Part shown: piece by piece, positions 35,013 through 43,838 of the stretch
Layout of the letters: every line of letters begins with the position of its first letter
Numbering within the stretch: position 1 is the first letter of the stretch
Source: Geoalkalibacter sp.
Lineage (GTDB): Bacteria > Desulfobacterota > Desulfuromonadia > Desulfuromonadales > Geoalkalibacteraceae
Direction of reading: 5' to 3'
Length of the DNA stretch: 57,455 bases
Assembly (NCBI RefSeq): GCF_030605225.1
Contig: NZ_JAUWAV010000027.1
Coordinates: 1 to 57,455, forward strand
The notes under the pieces: generated by a model
Told to the model about the DNA's origin: nothing
The model's input: the letters and a program-made list of their open reading frames with translations, nothing else
Database searches by the model: none
Translations under genes and position numbers: made by a program

Positions 35013-36014
35013 ATGCATCTGGTAGATCAGATCAAGACCAAGGCGCGGGCCAACCTGCAAACCGTGGTGCTGCCCGAGGGTTATGACGACCGCATGATTC
35101 AGGCGGCGGGCACCATCGTTGCCCAGGGATTGGCCAGGGTGGTGCTTCTGGGTGATCCCGAAACCCTGTGGAACAAGGCGAAGGAACTGGGCTGCTCCCT
35201 CGACGGCGTGACCCTCATCGACCCGGCGCGCGCCGAAAAGCTCGACAGCTATGTCGCCGAACTGGTCGAACTGCGCAAGAAAAAAGGCCTGACCGCCGAG
35301 GAGGCGCGCAAGCTGCTCACCGGCAACGACAATCTTTACTTCGGCGCCATGATGGTGCGCCAGGGCGATGCCGGCGGCGCCGTGGCCGGGGCGTCCAACA
35401 CCACCGGCGACGTTTTGCGCGCCGCTTTCCAGGTGGTGGGCACCGCGCCGGGCATGAAGACGGTATCCTCGGTGTTTCTCATGATCACCAAGACCCCCGA
35501 GTTCGGCGAAAAGGGCACCTTGCTCTTCGCCGACTGCGCCGTCAATCCCAATCCCGACGCTCAGGCTCTTGCCGAAATCGCCGTGGCCACCGCGCGCAGC
35601 TGCAAGAGTTTTCTCGGCGTCGAGGCGCGCGTCGCCATGCTTTCCTTCTCCACCAAGGGCAGCGCCCAGCATGAGGATGTCGATAAGGTGCTGAAAGCCC
35701 TCGAAATCGCCAAGGGGCTTGATCCGCGGTTGCAGATCGACGGCGAGTTGCAGGCCGATGCCGCCCTGCTGCCCAAGGTCGGGCAGAAAAAGGCGCCGGG
35801 TTCGACGGTGGCCGGCAAGGCCAATACCCTCATCTTCCCCGATCTCGACGCGGGCAACATCGGCTACAAGCTGGTCGAGCGCCTCGCCGGCGCCGAAGCC
35901 GTCGGTCCCATCATCCAGGGACTGGCCAAGCCGGTGAACGACCTGTCGCGCGGTTGCTCGGTGGAGGACATCGTCAACGTGGCGGCGATTACCGCGGTTC
36001 AGGCACAGGGCTAG
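35013..36014 (+). CDS. pta: Phosphate acetyltransferase Pta
   Basis: A 333-residue enzyme interconverting acetyl-CoA and acetyl phosphate. It is the compact form containing only the PTA_PTB catalytic domain. Family parts: [76 protein letters not shown]-type segment and [23 protein letters not shown] 35013 follows TTTGGAGGAGG at good spacing. It has its own promoter and is convergent with ackA, sharing a bidirectional terminator. With AckA it either activates acetate or makes ATP from acetyl-CoA. Confidence 0.95.
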   Translation: MHLVDQIKTKARANLQTVVLPEGYDDRMIQAAGTIVAQGLARVVLLGDPETLWNKAKELGCSLDGVTLIDPARAEKLDSYVAELVELRKKKGLTAEEARKLLTGNDNLYFGAMMVRQGDAGGAVAGASNTTGDVLRAAFQVVGTAPGMKTVSSVFLMITKTPEFGEKGTLLFADCAVNPNPDAQALAEIAVATARSCKSFLGVEARVAMLSFSTKGSAQHEDVDKVLKALEIAKGLDPRLQIDGELQADAALLPKVGQKKAPGSTVAGKANTLIFPDLDAGNIGYKLVERLAGAEAVGPIIQGLAKPVNDLSRGCSVEDIVNVAAITAVQAQG

Positions 36015-36041
36015 GCAAATTCACAGAGAGACAAGGAACAA

Positions 36042-36082
36042 ACAAAAAGGCCGACAGGGTTTTCCCATCGGCCTTTTTGTTT
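36042..36082. terminator. Bidirectional terminator between pta and ackA
   Basis: AAAAAGGCCGACAGGG (36045-36060) pairs with CCCATCGGCCTTTTT (36064-36078) around TTT, with flanking A/T runs on both sides, so it works for both convergent genes. Confidence 0.88.
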
Positions 36083-36097
36083 GTGGAGAAGTGTCCG

Positions 36098-37363
36098 TTA
36101 CTTGCGCTGGAATTCGCGGGTGGCGAAAGAGTAGCGAAAATTCATGTGATCGGTATAGGTGCCCTCGAGAATGCCGACCACGTCCTCGGTGAACACCAGT
36201 TCCTCGTCCGTGGGGATGACGAACACCTTGACCCGCGACTCGGGGGTGGTGATCAGCGTTTCGGCCTTGCGCGTCATGGTGTTCTTGTTTTTCTCGCGAT
36301 CGAGAATGATGCCCATGAATTCGAGCCCTTCCAGGGCCATTTCGCGGATTTGCCAGCCCATTTCGCCGACGCCCGCGGTGAACACCACCGCGTCGATGCC
36401 GCCGGTGGCCGCCGCGTAGGCGCCGATGTACTTCTTGAGGCGATAGGACTCGATCTTGAGGGCAAGAGCACAGCGCTCATCGCCCTTGGCCGCGCCTTCG
36501 AGCACATCGCGCCGGTCGGTGAATTGCCCGGTGATGCCGAGAATCCCGGATTTCTTGTTGAGGATGGAGTCGAGTTCCTTGGGCGAGAGGTTTTCCTGCT
36601 GCTGGATGAACATGGGAATGGCCGGATCGATGTCGCCGCAGCGTGTGCCCATCACCGCGCCTTCCAGGGGAGTCAGGCCCATTGAGGTATCGACGGAGAC
36701 GCCGCCCTTGATGGCGCTGTGGGAGACGCCGTTGCCGATGTGCATGGTGATGATGTTGCAGTCCTTGGGATCCTTGCCGAGCAGGACCGCCGCGCGCTTG
36801 GAGACGTAGAGGTGGCTGGTGCCGTGAAAGCCGTAGCGGCGCACCCCGTATTTCTCGTACCAGTCGTAGGGCAGGGGATAGGTATAGGCATGCTTGGGCA
36901 TGGTCTGGTGAAAAGCCGTGTCGAAGATGGCGACGTGGGGCACCTCGGGCAGCACGGAGCGGGCGGCCTCGATGCCGGCGATGTTGGGCGGATTATGCAG
37001 AGGCGCGAGGTGCTGGACGTCCTTGATGGCGTTAAGAACGTTGTCGTCGATCATCACCGAGCGGGTGAACTTTTCCCCGCCGTGCACCACGCGGTGGCCA
37101 ACGGCGCTGATCTGCTGGATGTCCTTGACGACGCCGTACTCGGGGTGGGCGAGCATCTTGATGATCAGATGGATGGCGACCTGATGGTCGGGGCATTCAT
37201 ACTCTTCCCGGTAGGTGTCGCGCCCGGGAACCTCGTGAACGATGAAAGAATCGCCGATAGTGACGCGCTCGACCATGCCCTTGGCGATGACCTGCTTTTT
37301 CTTCCAATCAAAGAGCTGGTACTTGACCGACGAGCTGCCGCAGTTGAGAGCCAGAATATCCAT
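36098..37363 (-). CDS. ackA: Acetate kinase AckA
   Basis: A 421-residue ASKHA-fold kinase interconverting acetate + ATP and acetyl phosphate. Motifs: ILALNCGSSSVKYQLFDW at the N-terminus, VGHRVVHGGEKF, YGFHGTSHLYVSKRAAVLLG, TMHIGNGVSHSAIKGGVSVD, TSMGLTPLEGAVMGTRCGDI and FTAGVGEMGWQIRE. Length is about 20 residues over the usual 400. ATG 37363 is preferred because AGAGGAGG lies 9 nt upstream; the frame extends to 37417 without support. It forms the second half of the acetate pathway with pta, but as a convergent and not co-transcribed pair. Confidence 0.96.
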   Translation of the reverse strand: MDILALNCGSSSVKYQLFDWKKKQVIAKGMVERVTIGDSFIVHEVPGRDTYREEYECPDHQVAIHLIIKMLAHPEYGVVKDIQQISAVGHRVVHGGEKFTRSVMIDDNVLNAIKDVQHLAPLHNPPNIAGIEAARSVLPEVPHVAIFDTAFHQTMPKHAYTYPLPYDWYEKYGVRRYGFHGTSHLYVSKRAAVLLGKDPKDCNIITMHIGNGVSHSAIKGGVSVDTSMGLTPLEGAVMGTRCGDIDPAIPMFIQQQENLSPKELDSILNKKSGILGITGQFTDRRDVLEGAAKGDERCALALKIESYRLKKYIGAYAAATGGIDAVVFTAGVGEMGWQIREMALEGLEFMGIILDREKNKNTMTRKAETLITTPESRVKVFVIPTDEELVFTEDVVGILEGTYTDHMNFRYSFATREFQRK

Positions 37364-37653
37364 GGAAAAGTTCCTCCTCTGGTGGAATCGTCCCGCAAGG
37401 CCCCCCAAAAAATGCAAAACGGCGTTTAGATTTCTCTTGGCCGTTTCCCCATTGCCTCTTTGGGCGGTGCAGGAATGCTATGGAACATTGAAGGGTAAAA
37501 ACTGAAAAAGACGTTATAAAAGATATATGAGCGACCGGGTGATTGCAAGGGATTTCCTGGTGCCGCAGGAAAAGCCGATCCCGGCTTAGGGGTAGACAGG
37601 CAGGGGAAAGTTGTTGTACAGTGCGCCAAAATCACCCAGAGGAGGAGATACCC

Positions 37654-37821
37654 ATGGCTCACACGATTACCGATGAATGCATCAATTGCGGCGCCTGCGA
37701 TCCGACTTGCCCCGTCGAGGCGATCAGCGAGCAGGGCGACAAGCGCGTCATCGACGCCGCCGTCTGCACCGACTGCGGCGCCTGTGTCGACAGCTGCCCG
37801 GTTGATGCCATCCAGGCTTAA
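37654..37821 (+). CDS. Two-cluster [4Fe-4S] ferredoxin
   Basis: A 55-residue clostridial-type ferredoxin with two complete C-x2-C-x2-C-x3-CP motifs ([12 protein letters not shown] and [12 protein letters not shown]) and the usual [20 protein letters not shown] start. It is a low-potential electron carrier for cytoplasmic oxidoreductases. GGAGGAG lies 7 nt before the ATG at 37654. It is a single-gene unit closed by a GC-rich terminator. Confidence 0.95.
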   Translation: MAHTITDECINCGACDPTCPVEAISEQGDKRVIDAAVCTDCGACVDSCPVDAIQA

Positions 37822-37846
37822 TGCAAGCCTGATTCCGCAGTAGCAT

Positions 37847-37879
37847 GGGGGGGCGGCCTTGGCCGCCCCCCCTCCTTTT
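37847..37879 (+). terminator. Terminator after the ferredoxin gene
   Basis: GGGGGGGCGGCC (37847-37858) and GGCCGCCCCCCC (37861-37872) form a perfect 12-bp inverted repeat followed by TCCTTTT, 25 nt after the stop. Confidence 0.85.
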
Positions 37880-37938
37880 CCCGCACCCTCGGTTCACCCG
37901 CGTGGTGGTATGGGTGTTGACGGCAGGAGACGCAAGGC

Positions 37939-38145
37939 ATGTTCGGACTGGGCACCACGGAACTCATCATCATTCTGGTTCTGGTTCTGATCATTTTCGG
38001 CGCCGGGCGACTTCCCGACATCGGCAACGCCCTGGGCCGCGGCATCCGCAATTTCAAAAAAGCGGTGGATGCCAATGACGAGATCGACATCACGCCCAAG
38101 AGCGATGAGAAGCCCGCCGACCAGAAAGAGCAGGACAAAAAATAA
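37939..38145 (+). CDS. tatA: Twin-arginine translocase subunit TatA/E
   Basis: A 68-residue membrane protein: a short periplasmic start with [20 protein letters not shown] (one membrane helix), the hinge G-A-G-R-L-P, an amphipathic helix ([20 protein letters not shown]) and a charged tail. It polymerises with TatC to export folded proteins. That fits the Tat substrates in this window (DUF362 protein, possibly ActB and the Rieske protein). tatC is not in the window. A weak purine-rich ribosome site (GACGCAAGGC) precedes the ATG. Confidence 0.92.
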   Translation: MFGLGTTELIIILVLVLIIFGAGRLPDIGNALGRGIRNFKKAVDANDEIDITPKSDEKPADQKEQDKK

Positions 38146-38183
38146 GCACCGCCGGACGCCCACGCCCAGGCGTCGCGCCACAG

Positions 38184-38223
38184 AAAAAGCCGCCCCCAAG
38201 ATTGGATGGGGAGCGGCTTTTTT
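38184..38223. terminator. Bidirectional terminator between tatA and the DUF3426 gene
   Basis: AAAAAGCCGC (38184-38193) pairs with GCGGCTTTTTT (38213-38223), with an inner CCCCA/TGGGG pairing. It serves both convergent genes. Confidence 0.85.
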
Positions 38224-38253
38224 CGTGTGGGCCGGATGTCCGGAAAGAACGTC

Positions 38254-39753
38254 TTACTGGTCGGCGGTCACCGGTCGGGAATCGACCACCTCGACGGTGA
38301 ACTCGCTCATTCCCGGCGGCAGATTGCGAAACACGATGCTGAAGGCAATGCTTTGTCCCGGGCGCACGTTGAGATTGGAGAGGGAGTCGCCGAACTGGTT
38401 GTTCATCGCCTCCTCGATGCCGGCGTAGGGCAGGGTGCGCAACTGTTCGTCGGAAAGCGCGTTGCCGCAAAAGACGGTCTGCTGCAGGATCGGTTTGCCG
38501 GCGGCGTCATAAACCACGCCCTTGACCTGAATCGCCGAGCGGGGTTCGGTAAAACGATTGACCGCCTGGCCATGGATGACGAAAAGTTCGCCGGCCTCCT
38601 GATTGGCCACGAACAGGCTTTGCAGGGCCCGCAGGTCGATGCCTTCCTGAAGTCCGGGCGGCACGGCCTTTTCCCCGGTCAGCCCGAGAATCAGCTGTTC
38701 AAAAGCCTGGGGCCCTTTTTGCCAGAACAGGTAGCCGGTGATGGCCGTCAGAACGATGAGCAGCACCAGCAGAAAGACCATCAGCGAAGCCACCGGGCTT
38801 TTGCGCGGCGCCGGACGCAGGATCAGGGGTTCGGCGGCTTTTTCCCCGGCGGGCGTCAGGCGCTCCGCGGCGCCGGACGAAGGTCTGTTCGCGTCGGCCG
38901 CCGGAGCCGCGGAAAGGTTCGGGCGAAGTCCTTGGGACGGCGTGGGGAGGGGCTCCGTGTCGCTGAAAGAAAATTCCTCGTCGGCGTCGGCCACATCTCC
39001 CGCGGCGAAAACCGCGGCGCTTTTCTGGTGTTCCTCCTCCTCCTCATCATCATCATCCGCGGTGAGGGCGGCGCCGAGATCCTCGGGGGAGAAATCAAAC
39101 TCCTCCTCTTCCTGTTCCTCGGGCGAACCGGCCTCTTGCGTCTCGGCAAAGCTGAAGTCGGCAAAGGCGTCTGTTTCTTCCTCCGGCGCGGGCATCCTCG
39201 GTGCGTCCCCCGCGCTGCCTTCGTCTTCGGTTTCGCTGAAGGAAAAATCGCCGAATTCGTCGGTGCCTTCTTCGGGTGGAAGGCTCCCCGAGTCGAATTC
39301 GAGGTCGTCGACAGCAACAGGCGCAGCCGCTGGGACCGGCGCCTCGAAGGCGGCGGGGGCGGCCGCATCACGGTCGAAGTCGAAATCGCCCAGGTCGAAA
39401 TCGTCCTCCACTTCCTCGGGGGCCGGGGCCTGATCCGGCCCGTCAAAATCAAACGACTCGTCCGCCGTCGGCGCGTCGGATGGGCGGGGGCCGGCCGCGA
39501 AAGCGAAATCATCGGCGAATTCCCCTTGCGCTGCGGGCCCCGGCTCTGGGACCGCCACGGGAGGTGTTTCCTGCGGCACCGTTTTCGGCATTGAGCCTGC
39601 GGCGGGAGCGAGCGTCGCCGCAAGAGGTGCGTCCGTGGGCTGGGCGCGGAAAATGGCCCGGCATTTGGCGCAGCGCACCTTGATGCCCTCGGGCTGCATT
39701 TTTTCATCCGCTATGCGAAAGCGGGTGCCGCACTTCTCGCATTTGATGATCAT
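38254..39753 (-). CDS. Zinc-ribbon (MJ0042) and DUF3426 membrane protein
   Basis: A 499-residue protein. Residues 1-36 form an MJ0042-type zinc ribbon (C5, C8, C28, C31). Residues about 40-320 are a long acidic low-complexity stretch rich in Asp, Glu, Phe, Ala and Pro, with repeated DDFDLGDFDFD/EFGDFSFSETEDE blocks. One membrane helix lies at about 321-344. The C-terminal DUF3426 domain (about 350-499) is a periplasmic beta-sandwich (GVVYDAAGKPILQQTVFCGN). Function is unknown. The layout is common in Myxococcota and Desulfuromonadia. It overlaps hpt by 4 nt (ATGA), so the two are coupled. Confidence 0.85.
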   Translation of the reverse strand: MIIKCEKCGTRFRIADEKMQPEGIKVRCAKCRAIFRAQPTDAPLAATLAPAAGSMPKTVPQETPPVAVPEPGPAAQGEFADDFAFAAGPRPSDAPTADESFDFDGPDQAPAPEEVEDDFDLGDFDFDRDAAAPAAFEAPVPAAAPVAVDDLEFDSGSLPPEEGTDEFGDFSFSETEDEGSAGDAPRMPAPEEETDAFADFSFAETQEAGSPEEQEEEEFDFSPEDLGAALTADDDDEEEEEHQKSAAVFAAGDVADADEEFSFSDTEPLPTPSQGLRPNLSAAPAADANRPSSGAAERLTPAGEKAAEPLILRPAPRKSPVASLMVFLLVLLIVLTAITGYLFWQKGPQAFEQLILGLTGEKAVPPGLQEGIDLRALQSLFVANQEAGELFVIHGQAVNRFTEPRSAIQVKGVVYDAAGKPILQQTVFCGNALSDEQLRTLPYAGIEEAMNNQFGDSLSNLNVRPGQSIAFSIVFRNLPPGMSEFTVEVVDSRPVTADQ

Positions 39754-40292
39754 GGGAAAGGTGTCTCCTCGGGCCTGACCAGATAAATATCGGCCAACTG
39801 GCGGTACTTTTCGTCGTAATCGAGACCGTAGCCGACGATGAACCCATCCTCCATGCTGATGCCGACGTAGTCGGCCTCGATGGCGACTTCGCGCCGGGCG
39901 CGCTTGTCGATGAGGGTGCAGATTTTCAAGGTACGGGGCTGTTGCAGGAGCAGTTTGTTGTAGAGGGCTTCCAGGGTGTAGCCGCTGTCGACGATGTCCT
40001 CGACGATGATCACGTCGCGGCCGCGAATGGGCGATTCGAGATTGTAGCGAAATTCGACGATGCCCGAGGATTGGGTGTCCGATCCGTAGCTGGCGAGACG
40101 GACGAAGTCGACGGCCGCGGGGATGCTCAGGGCGCGCAGCAAATCGGCGGTAAACAGCAGGGATCCCTTGAGAACCCCCACCAGAAGAACCTCGCGACCG
40201 GCGAAGTCCCGGTCGATTTCAGCGGCGAGACGTGAGATTTCGGCGGCGATGCGTTCCCGGGAAAAAAGCAGATCCAGGTTGAGTTCGGTCAC
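39750..40292 (-). CDS. hpt: Hypoxanthine phosphoribosyltransferase
   Basis: A 180-residue purine salvage enzyme that attaches ribose 5-phosphate from PRPP to hypoxanthine or guanine. The PRPP loop is VIIVEDIVDSGYTLEALYNK. Other parts are LLVGVLKGSLLFTADLLRAL, FVRLASYGSDTQSSGIVEFR and ADYVGISMEDGFIVGYGLDY. GTG start at 40292 with TGGAGAATCC upstream. It is first in an operon with the DUF3426 gene and has a consensus promoter at 40329-40357. Confidence 0.94.
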   Translation of the reverse strand: MTELNLDLLFSRERIAAEISRLAAEIDRDFAGREVLLVGVLKGSLLFTADLLRALSIPAAVDFVRLASYGSDTQSSGIVEFRYNLESPIRGRDVIIVEDIVDSGYTLEALYNKLLLQQPRTLKICTLIDKRARREVAIEADYVGISMEDGFIVGYGLDYDEKYRQLADIYLVRPEETPFP

Positions 40293-40328
40293 GGATTCTC
40301 CATAAAATTAGATTTTAATAAAGATTGT

Positions 40329-40357
40329 TTTATAGCAAGATTCGCGCCGTCTGTCAA
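40329..40357 (-). promoter_or_regulatory. Promoter of hpt
   Basis: On the minus strand a consensus TTGACA (40357-40352) and TATAAA (40334-40329), 17 bp apart, 37 nt before the GTG start. Confidence 0.8.
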
Positions 40358-40476
40358 TGAGTTCGTCCCGGCGAGCCGGGGGGCGACACGGCTTCGGTCG
40401 GGGGTGGCGGAGGTCGACCGGCTGTGCTAGAATCCCTCCCCATGAACCTTAACCCTGAACGGGAGGTGAGTGACGG

Positions 40477-41166
40477 ATGAAATCCCCTGTTGTACTGCTC
40501 GCACTGACTCTCATGCTGCTCTGGGCGCCCTTGGTTTCGGCCGCCGAGCCGCGTTTTGAGATCGAGGTGTCCGACTATGATTTCGGGACCGTGTTCGAAG
40601 GGGAGAAAGTGGCCCGCACCTTTCGCTTTCGCAACGCCGGACAGGCGCCCCTGACCATCGACCGGGTGCGCTCCTCCTGCGGTTGCACGGTGCCGCGCCT
40701 CTCCGCCGAGGTCATCGCGCCCGGTGATGTGGCGGAGATCGAGGCGGTTTTTGACACCGCGCGCTTTCGCGGGCGCCAAGTCAAGACCATCTATCTCCAT
40801 ACCAACGATCCACGTCAGGAAGTGGTGCAGCTGACCATGCAGGGCGTGGTCGCGCAACTGATCGAAACCGATCCGGCGCGCATTGATTTCGGCGTCATTC
40901 GCAGCGGCGAAGTCAAGGAGGCCTCGGTGAGCCTGCACAATCGCGGCAAGGAGGCCGTTTCCCTGGGCGCGGTGAACCTCAGCCACCCCGATCTCAAGGC
41001 GGTTCTGGGTGCCGGGCAATTGGCGCCGGGGGCCTCGACGACCCTGCGGGTCACGGCCGTACCCACCCAGGAGCGGGGTCGGCTGAGCGGTTACGTCATC
41101 ATTCCCACCAGTCATCCCGGCGTGCCGGAGTTGCGTCTGCCCGTTTTCGGCACCGTGACTCCCTGA
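40477..41166 (+). CDS. Exported DUF1573 protein
   Basis: A 229-residue periplasmic protein with a signal peptide (VVLLALTLMLLWAPLVSAAE). Two immunoglobulin-like domains of the DUF1573/ASH type follow, each with an FxFGTVxxG...RTFRFRNxGxxPLxI pattern (YDFGTVFEGEKVARTFRFRN; then IDFGVIRSGEVKEASVSLHN). Such domains are adhesive or scaffold modules of unknown role. A C-x-C pair (SSCGCTVPRL), typical of DUF1573, is present. Single gene with GGGAGG upstream and its own terminator. Confidence 0.88.
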   Translation: MKSPVVLLALTLMLLWAPLVSAAEPRFEIEVSDYDFGTVFEGEKVARTFRFRNAGQAPLTIDRVRSSCGCTVPRLSAEVIAPGDVAEIEAVFDTARFRGRQVKTIYLHTNDPRQEVVQLTMQGVVAQLIETDPARIDFGVIRSGEVKEASVSLHNRGKEAVSLGAVNLSHPDLKAVLGAGQLAPGASTTLRVTAVPTQERGRLSGYVIIPTSHPGVPELRLPVFGTVTP

Positions 41167-41197
41167 GCGCTTGTGTCGCCGTCATGAATGAAACAAG

Positions 41198-41230
41198 GCG
41201 CCCCTTATGCGCACAGGGGGCGCTTTTTTT
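41198..41230 (+). terminator. Terminator of the DUF1573 gene, touching the gshB stop codon
   Basis: GCGCCCC (41198-41204) and GGGGCGC (41217-41223) followed by TTTTTTT (41224-41230). The last T is also part of the convergent gshB stop codon (41230-41232). Confidence 0.88.
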
Positions 41231-42183
41231 TATGTCCTGCCTTGCCCCGCGCGCGTTTCCAGAACGTCGATGATGCGGGTTTCAAGGCGCTGTCCCGTCA
41301 ACTGGTTGATCTCGCGCAGGCAGGAGGGGCTGGTGATGTTCACCTCCAGCACCTTGTCGCCAACGATGTCGATACCGGCGAGCAGAATGCCTTCGCGGCG
41401 CAGCCAGGGGGAAAGCATGGCGCAGATGCGCCGATCGTTTTCGCTCAGATCGCAGGGCAGGCAGCGGCCCCCAGCGTTGACGTTGGAGCGAAAATCACCC
41501 GGCGCCGGCACGCGCCGCACCCAGCCGAGAATCTCTCCATCGAGCAGCAGCACGCGCTTGTCGCCGTCCTGAATCTCGGGCAGAAACCGCTGGGCCTGAA
41601 GAAAGCGCCTGCCTTCCTGCGTCAGGCTCGCGAGCAGCGGCCGGGCGTTGGAATCGCCCCGCCGGAGTTCATGGACGCCATGGCCGCTGCAATCCTCCAG
41701 GGGCTTGATGACGATGTGCTGCTGTTCGCGCAAAAAGTCTTCCAGCCGGTGTGTGTCGCTGCTCACCAGTGAGGCGGGAGCCAAAGCGGGAAACAGCGCC
41801 GGGATGAGCTTTTCGCAGTGCAGATGCAGGGTCTTGGCGGGATTGATCTGCAGGACGCGCGGCGGTAGGCGGTCGAGAATCAGGGCGGCATGCAGATAGG
41901 CGAGATCGACGGGCGGATCCTTGCGCATGAACAGCATCTCGGCCCGACTCAAGTCGAATTCTTCGGGTTCGGAGGGGCCAAAGAGTTCCGCGGCGTCGGG
42001 GAAACGCACGGGCCTGGTCATTGCCCAGGGGTTGCCGTCACGCAGGCAGAGGCCGTCCAGGGATGTCCAGTGAACTTGCCAGTCGCGTCCCACAAGTTCG
42101 CGCATCAGGGCCAGGGACGTATCCGTCGGCGGGTCGAGGCGCTCGGGTGGATCAATCACAAAGACCGCGTGCCTAGAGTTCAT
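41230..42183 (-). CDS. gshB: Glutathione synthase GshB
   Basis: A 317-residue ATP-grasp enzyme adding glycine to gamma-glutamylcysteine. Recognisable parts: FVIDPPERLDPPTDTSLALM, EMLFMRKDPPVDLAYLHAAL, NPAKTLHLHCEK, HIVIKPLEDCSGHGVHEL, GDKRVLLLDGEILGWVRRVP, FRSNVNAGGRCLPCDL and LEVNITSPSCLREINQLTG. The length is right for the proteobacterial type. The partner gshA is not in the window. It stands alone, divergent from the Rieske operon. Confidence 0.93.
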   Translation of the reverse strand: MNSRHAVFVIDPPERLDPPTDTSLALMRELVGRDWQVHWTSLDGLCLRDGNPWAMTRPVRFPDAAELFGPSEPEEFDLSRAEMLFMRKDPPVDLAYLHAALILDRLPPRVLQINPAKTLHLHCEKLIPALFPALAPASLVSSDTHRLEDFLREQQHIVIKPLEDCSGHGVHELRRGDSNARPLLASLTQEGRRFLQAQRFLPEIQDGDKRVLLLDGEILGWVRRVPAPGDFRSNVNAGGRCLPCDLSENDRRICAMLSPWLRREGILLAGIDIVGDKVLEVNITSPSCLREINQLTGQRLETRIIDVLETRAGQGRT

Positions 42184-42201
42184 GGAATCCTCCGCCTTGG
42201 G

Positions 42202-42229
42202 TTGAAAGGGGCGCGGCGACGTCTATAAT
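42202..42229 (+). promoter_or_regulatory. Promoter of the bc/ACIII-like operon
   Basis: TTGAAA (42202-42207) and a perfect TATAAT (42224-42229) with 16 bp between, 65 nt before the Rieske ATG. Confidence 0.75.
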
Positions 42230-42294
42230 GTTAAGCGTTTTGCTCTGTTTTGCCAGTGTCGGCTGATTGATTGTCGGATCAGCAAGGAGGATCA

Positions 42295-42729
42295 ATGAAC
42301 GGCAAGTCCCCGGAGTTTGCTCGTCGGCGGGCCTTTCTCGGTACCCTGCTGGCGGGCATCGGCGCGGTTCTTGGCGCCGCCGCCTTGTATCCCGTGTGGC
42401 GGTTTCTCGCTCCGCGCAAGGGCGCCGAGGCCCAGGATCAAGTGGCGCTGTCCCGCGATCAGGTTCCCCTGGGCGGCGCCCATTTCTTTAATTTTCGCGG
42501 CCGTCCGGCGGTGGTGCTGCAAACCCGTGCCGGGCATTTCACCGCATTTTCCGCCGTCTGCACACATCTGGGATGCGTCATCCAATGGCAGGCGGCGGAG
42601 CAGCGCTTTCTCTGCCCCTGTCATGCGGGGCTGTTTTCCGCCGACGGAACGGTCCTCGGCGGTCCCCCCCCTCGTCCCCTGGAGAGTCTTGCCGTCACCC
42701 TGCGCGACGACCAGATTCTGGTCGGATAG
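42295..42729 (+). CDS. Rieske [2Fe-2S] protein
   Basis: A 144-residue membrane-anchored Rieske subunit of a quinol:cytochrome c oxidoreductase. The cluster ligands are in CTHLGC and CPCHAG, with the Pro-loop GGPPPRPLE following. The N-terminus has a twin-arginine region (ARRRAFLGTLLAGIGAVLGA) and one membrane helix, so it is probably exported folded by Tat. ATG 42295 has a perfect AAGGAGG site; a TTG at 42271 would lie before it. It is first of nine coupled genes, 8 nt before cytochrome b. Confidence 0.93.
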   Translation: MNGKSPEFARRRAFLGTLLAGIGAVLGAAALYPVWRFLAPRKGAEAQDQVALSRDQVPLGGAHFFNFRGRPAVVLQTRAGHFTAFSAVCTHLGCVIQWQAAEQRFLCPCHAGLFSADGTVLGGPPPRPLESLAVTLRDDQILVG

Positions 42730-42737
42730 GAGCCTTC

Positions 42738-43838
42738 ATGTCTCTGCGTAAGCTCGTCGTCGACTGGCTCGATGTTCGCCTGGGCATCCGCGATCTCCTC
42801 GAACAGAACCTCACCAACTATCTGCTGCCGCGCAACATCAACATCTGGTACACCCTGGGCGCGGTGCTGCTGACCTTGTTCGGTTTGCAGTTCGTGACCG
42901 GCATTCTGCTGCTGGTCTACTACGTGCCCGATACCGAGCAGGCCTTCGCCAGCGTGCAGGCGATCATGAACGAGGTTCCCTACGGCTGGCTGATTCGCAA
43001 CCTGCATGCGGTGGGCTCCAATCTCATCGTCGTCGCCCTGTTGCTGCACATGCTCTCGGTGCTGTTCATGAACGCCTACAAAAAGCCGCGAGAACTGACC
43101 TGGCTGTCGGGTTTTCTGATTTTCAACCTGACCTTGGCGCTCTGTCTCACCGGCTATCTGCTGCCCTGGAGCCAGTTGTCCTTCTGGGCGACCACCGTGG
43201 CGACGGAAGCACCGGGCGCGATTCCGGTCATCGGTGACGACATCGTGCGTTTCCTGCGCGGCGGCGCCATGGTCGGCGATACGACCCTCGGGCGTTTTTT
43301 CGCCCTGCATGTCATGGGGCTGCCCCTGGTGTTCGGGCTGCTCGTCGGGTTTCATCTGTTCTGCGTGCGCCGTGCCGGGGTCTCGCGTCCGCCCTTCGGC
43401 CCGGATTATCGGGGCGAGCCTGAGCGCTTCACCTTCGAGCATGAGCACCATGCGGGGGGCATTCCCTTTTTTCCCAATTACGCCGTCAAGGACGGCGCGG
43501 TCATTTGCTTTTTCCTGGCCGTGCTCGCCGCCCTGGTCTTTTTTGCTCCCAACCTGTTCATTCCCCCGTCGGCCTTCGAGCCGGCCGATCCCTTCGTCAC
43601 GCCGCCGCGCATCAAGCCGGAATGGTATTTTCTCTGGGCCTACCAGACCTTGAAAGTTTTCCCCAGCGAACTCATCGGCCTGGGCATCCAGGGAGTTTTC
43701 ATGACGCTGCTTGCTCTTTTGCCCTTCCTCGATCGCTCGGCCGAGCGCCGTCCGGCCCGACGCCCCCTGTTCGTCGTCTGTTTTGTCCTGGGGATTGTTG
43801 TATTCATCGGTATTTCCGTATGGGGGCATCTGTCATGA
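42738..43838 (+). CDS. Cytochrome b of a bc-type complex (b6 and subunit-IV parts fused)
   Basis: A 366-residue membrane protein with about eight helices. The first four carry the b-haem ligands (LHAVGSNLIVVALLLH and HVMGLPLVFGLLVGFH). The C-terminal part holds the quinol-oxidation PEWY motif (RIKPEWYFLWAYQTLKVFPS). It reads as b6 plus subunit IV in one chain. Proton-coupled quinol oxidation, passing one electron to the Rieske protein, is expected. It overlaps the following pentahaem gene by 4 nt (ATGA). The long upstream frame from 42573 is the end of the Rieske gene in another frame. Confidence 0.93.
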   Translation: MSLRKLVVDWLDVRLGIRDLLEQNLTNYLLPRNINIWYTLGAVLLTLFGLQFVTGILLLVYYVPDTEQAFASVQAIMNEVPYGWLIRNLHAVGSNLIVVALLLHMLSVLFMNAYKKPRELTWLSGFLIFNLTLALCLTGYLLPWSQLSFWATTVATEAPGAIPVIGDDIVRFLRGGAMVGDTTLGRFFALHVMGLPLVFGLLVGFHLFCVRRAGVSRPPFGPDYRGEPERFTFEHEHHAGGIPFFPNYAVKDGAVICFFLAVLAALVFFAPNLFIPPSAFEPADPFVTPPRIKPEWYFLWAYQTLKVFPSELIGLGIQGVFMTLLALLPFLDRSAERRPARRPLFVVCFVLGIVVFIGISVWGHLS

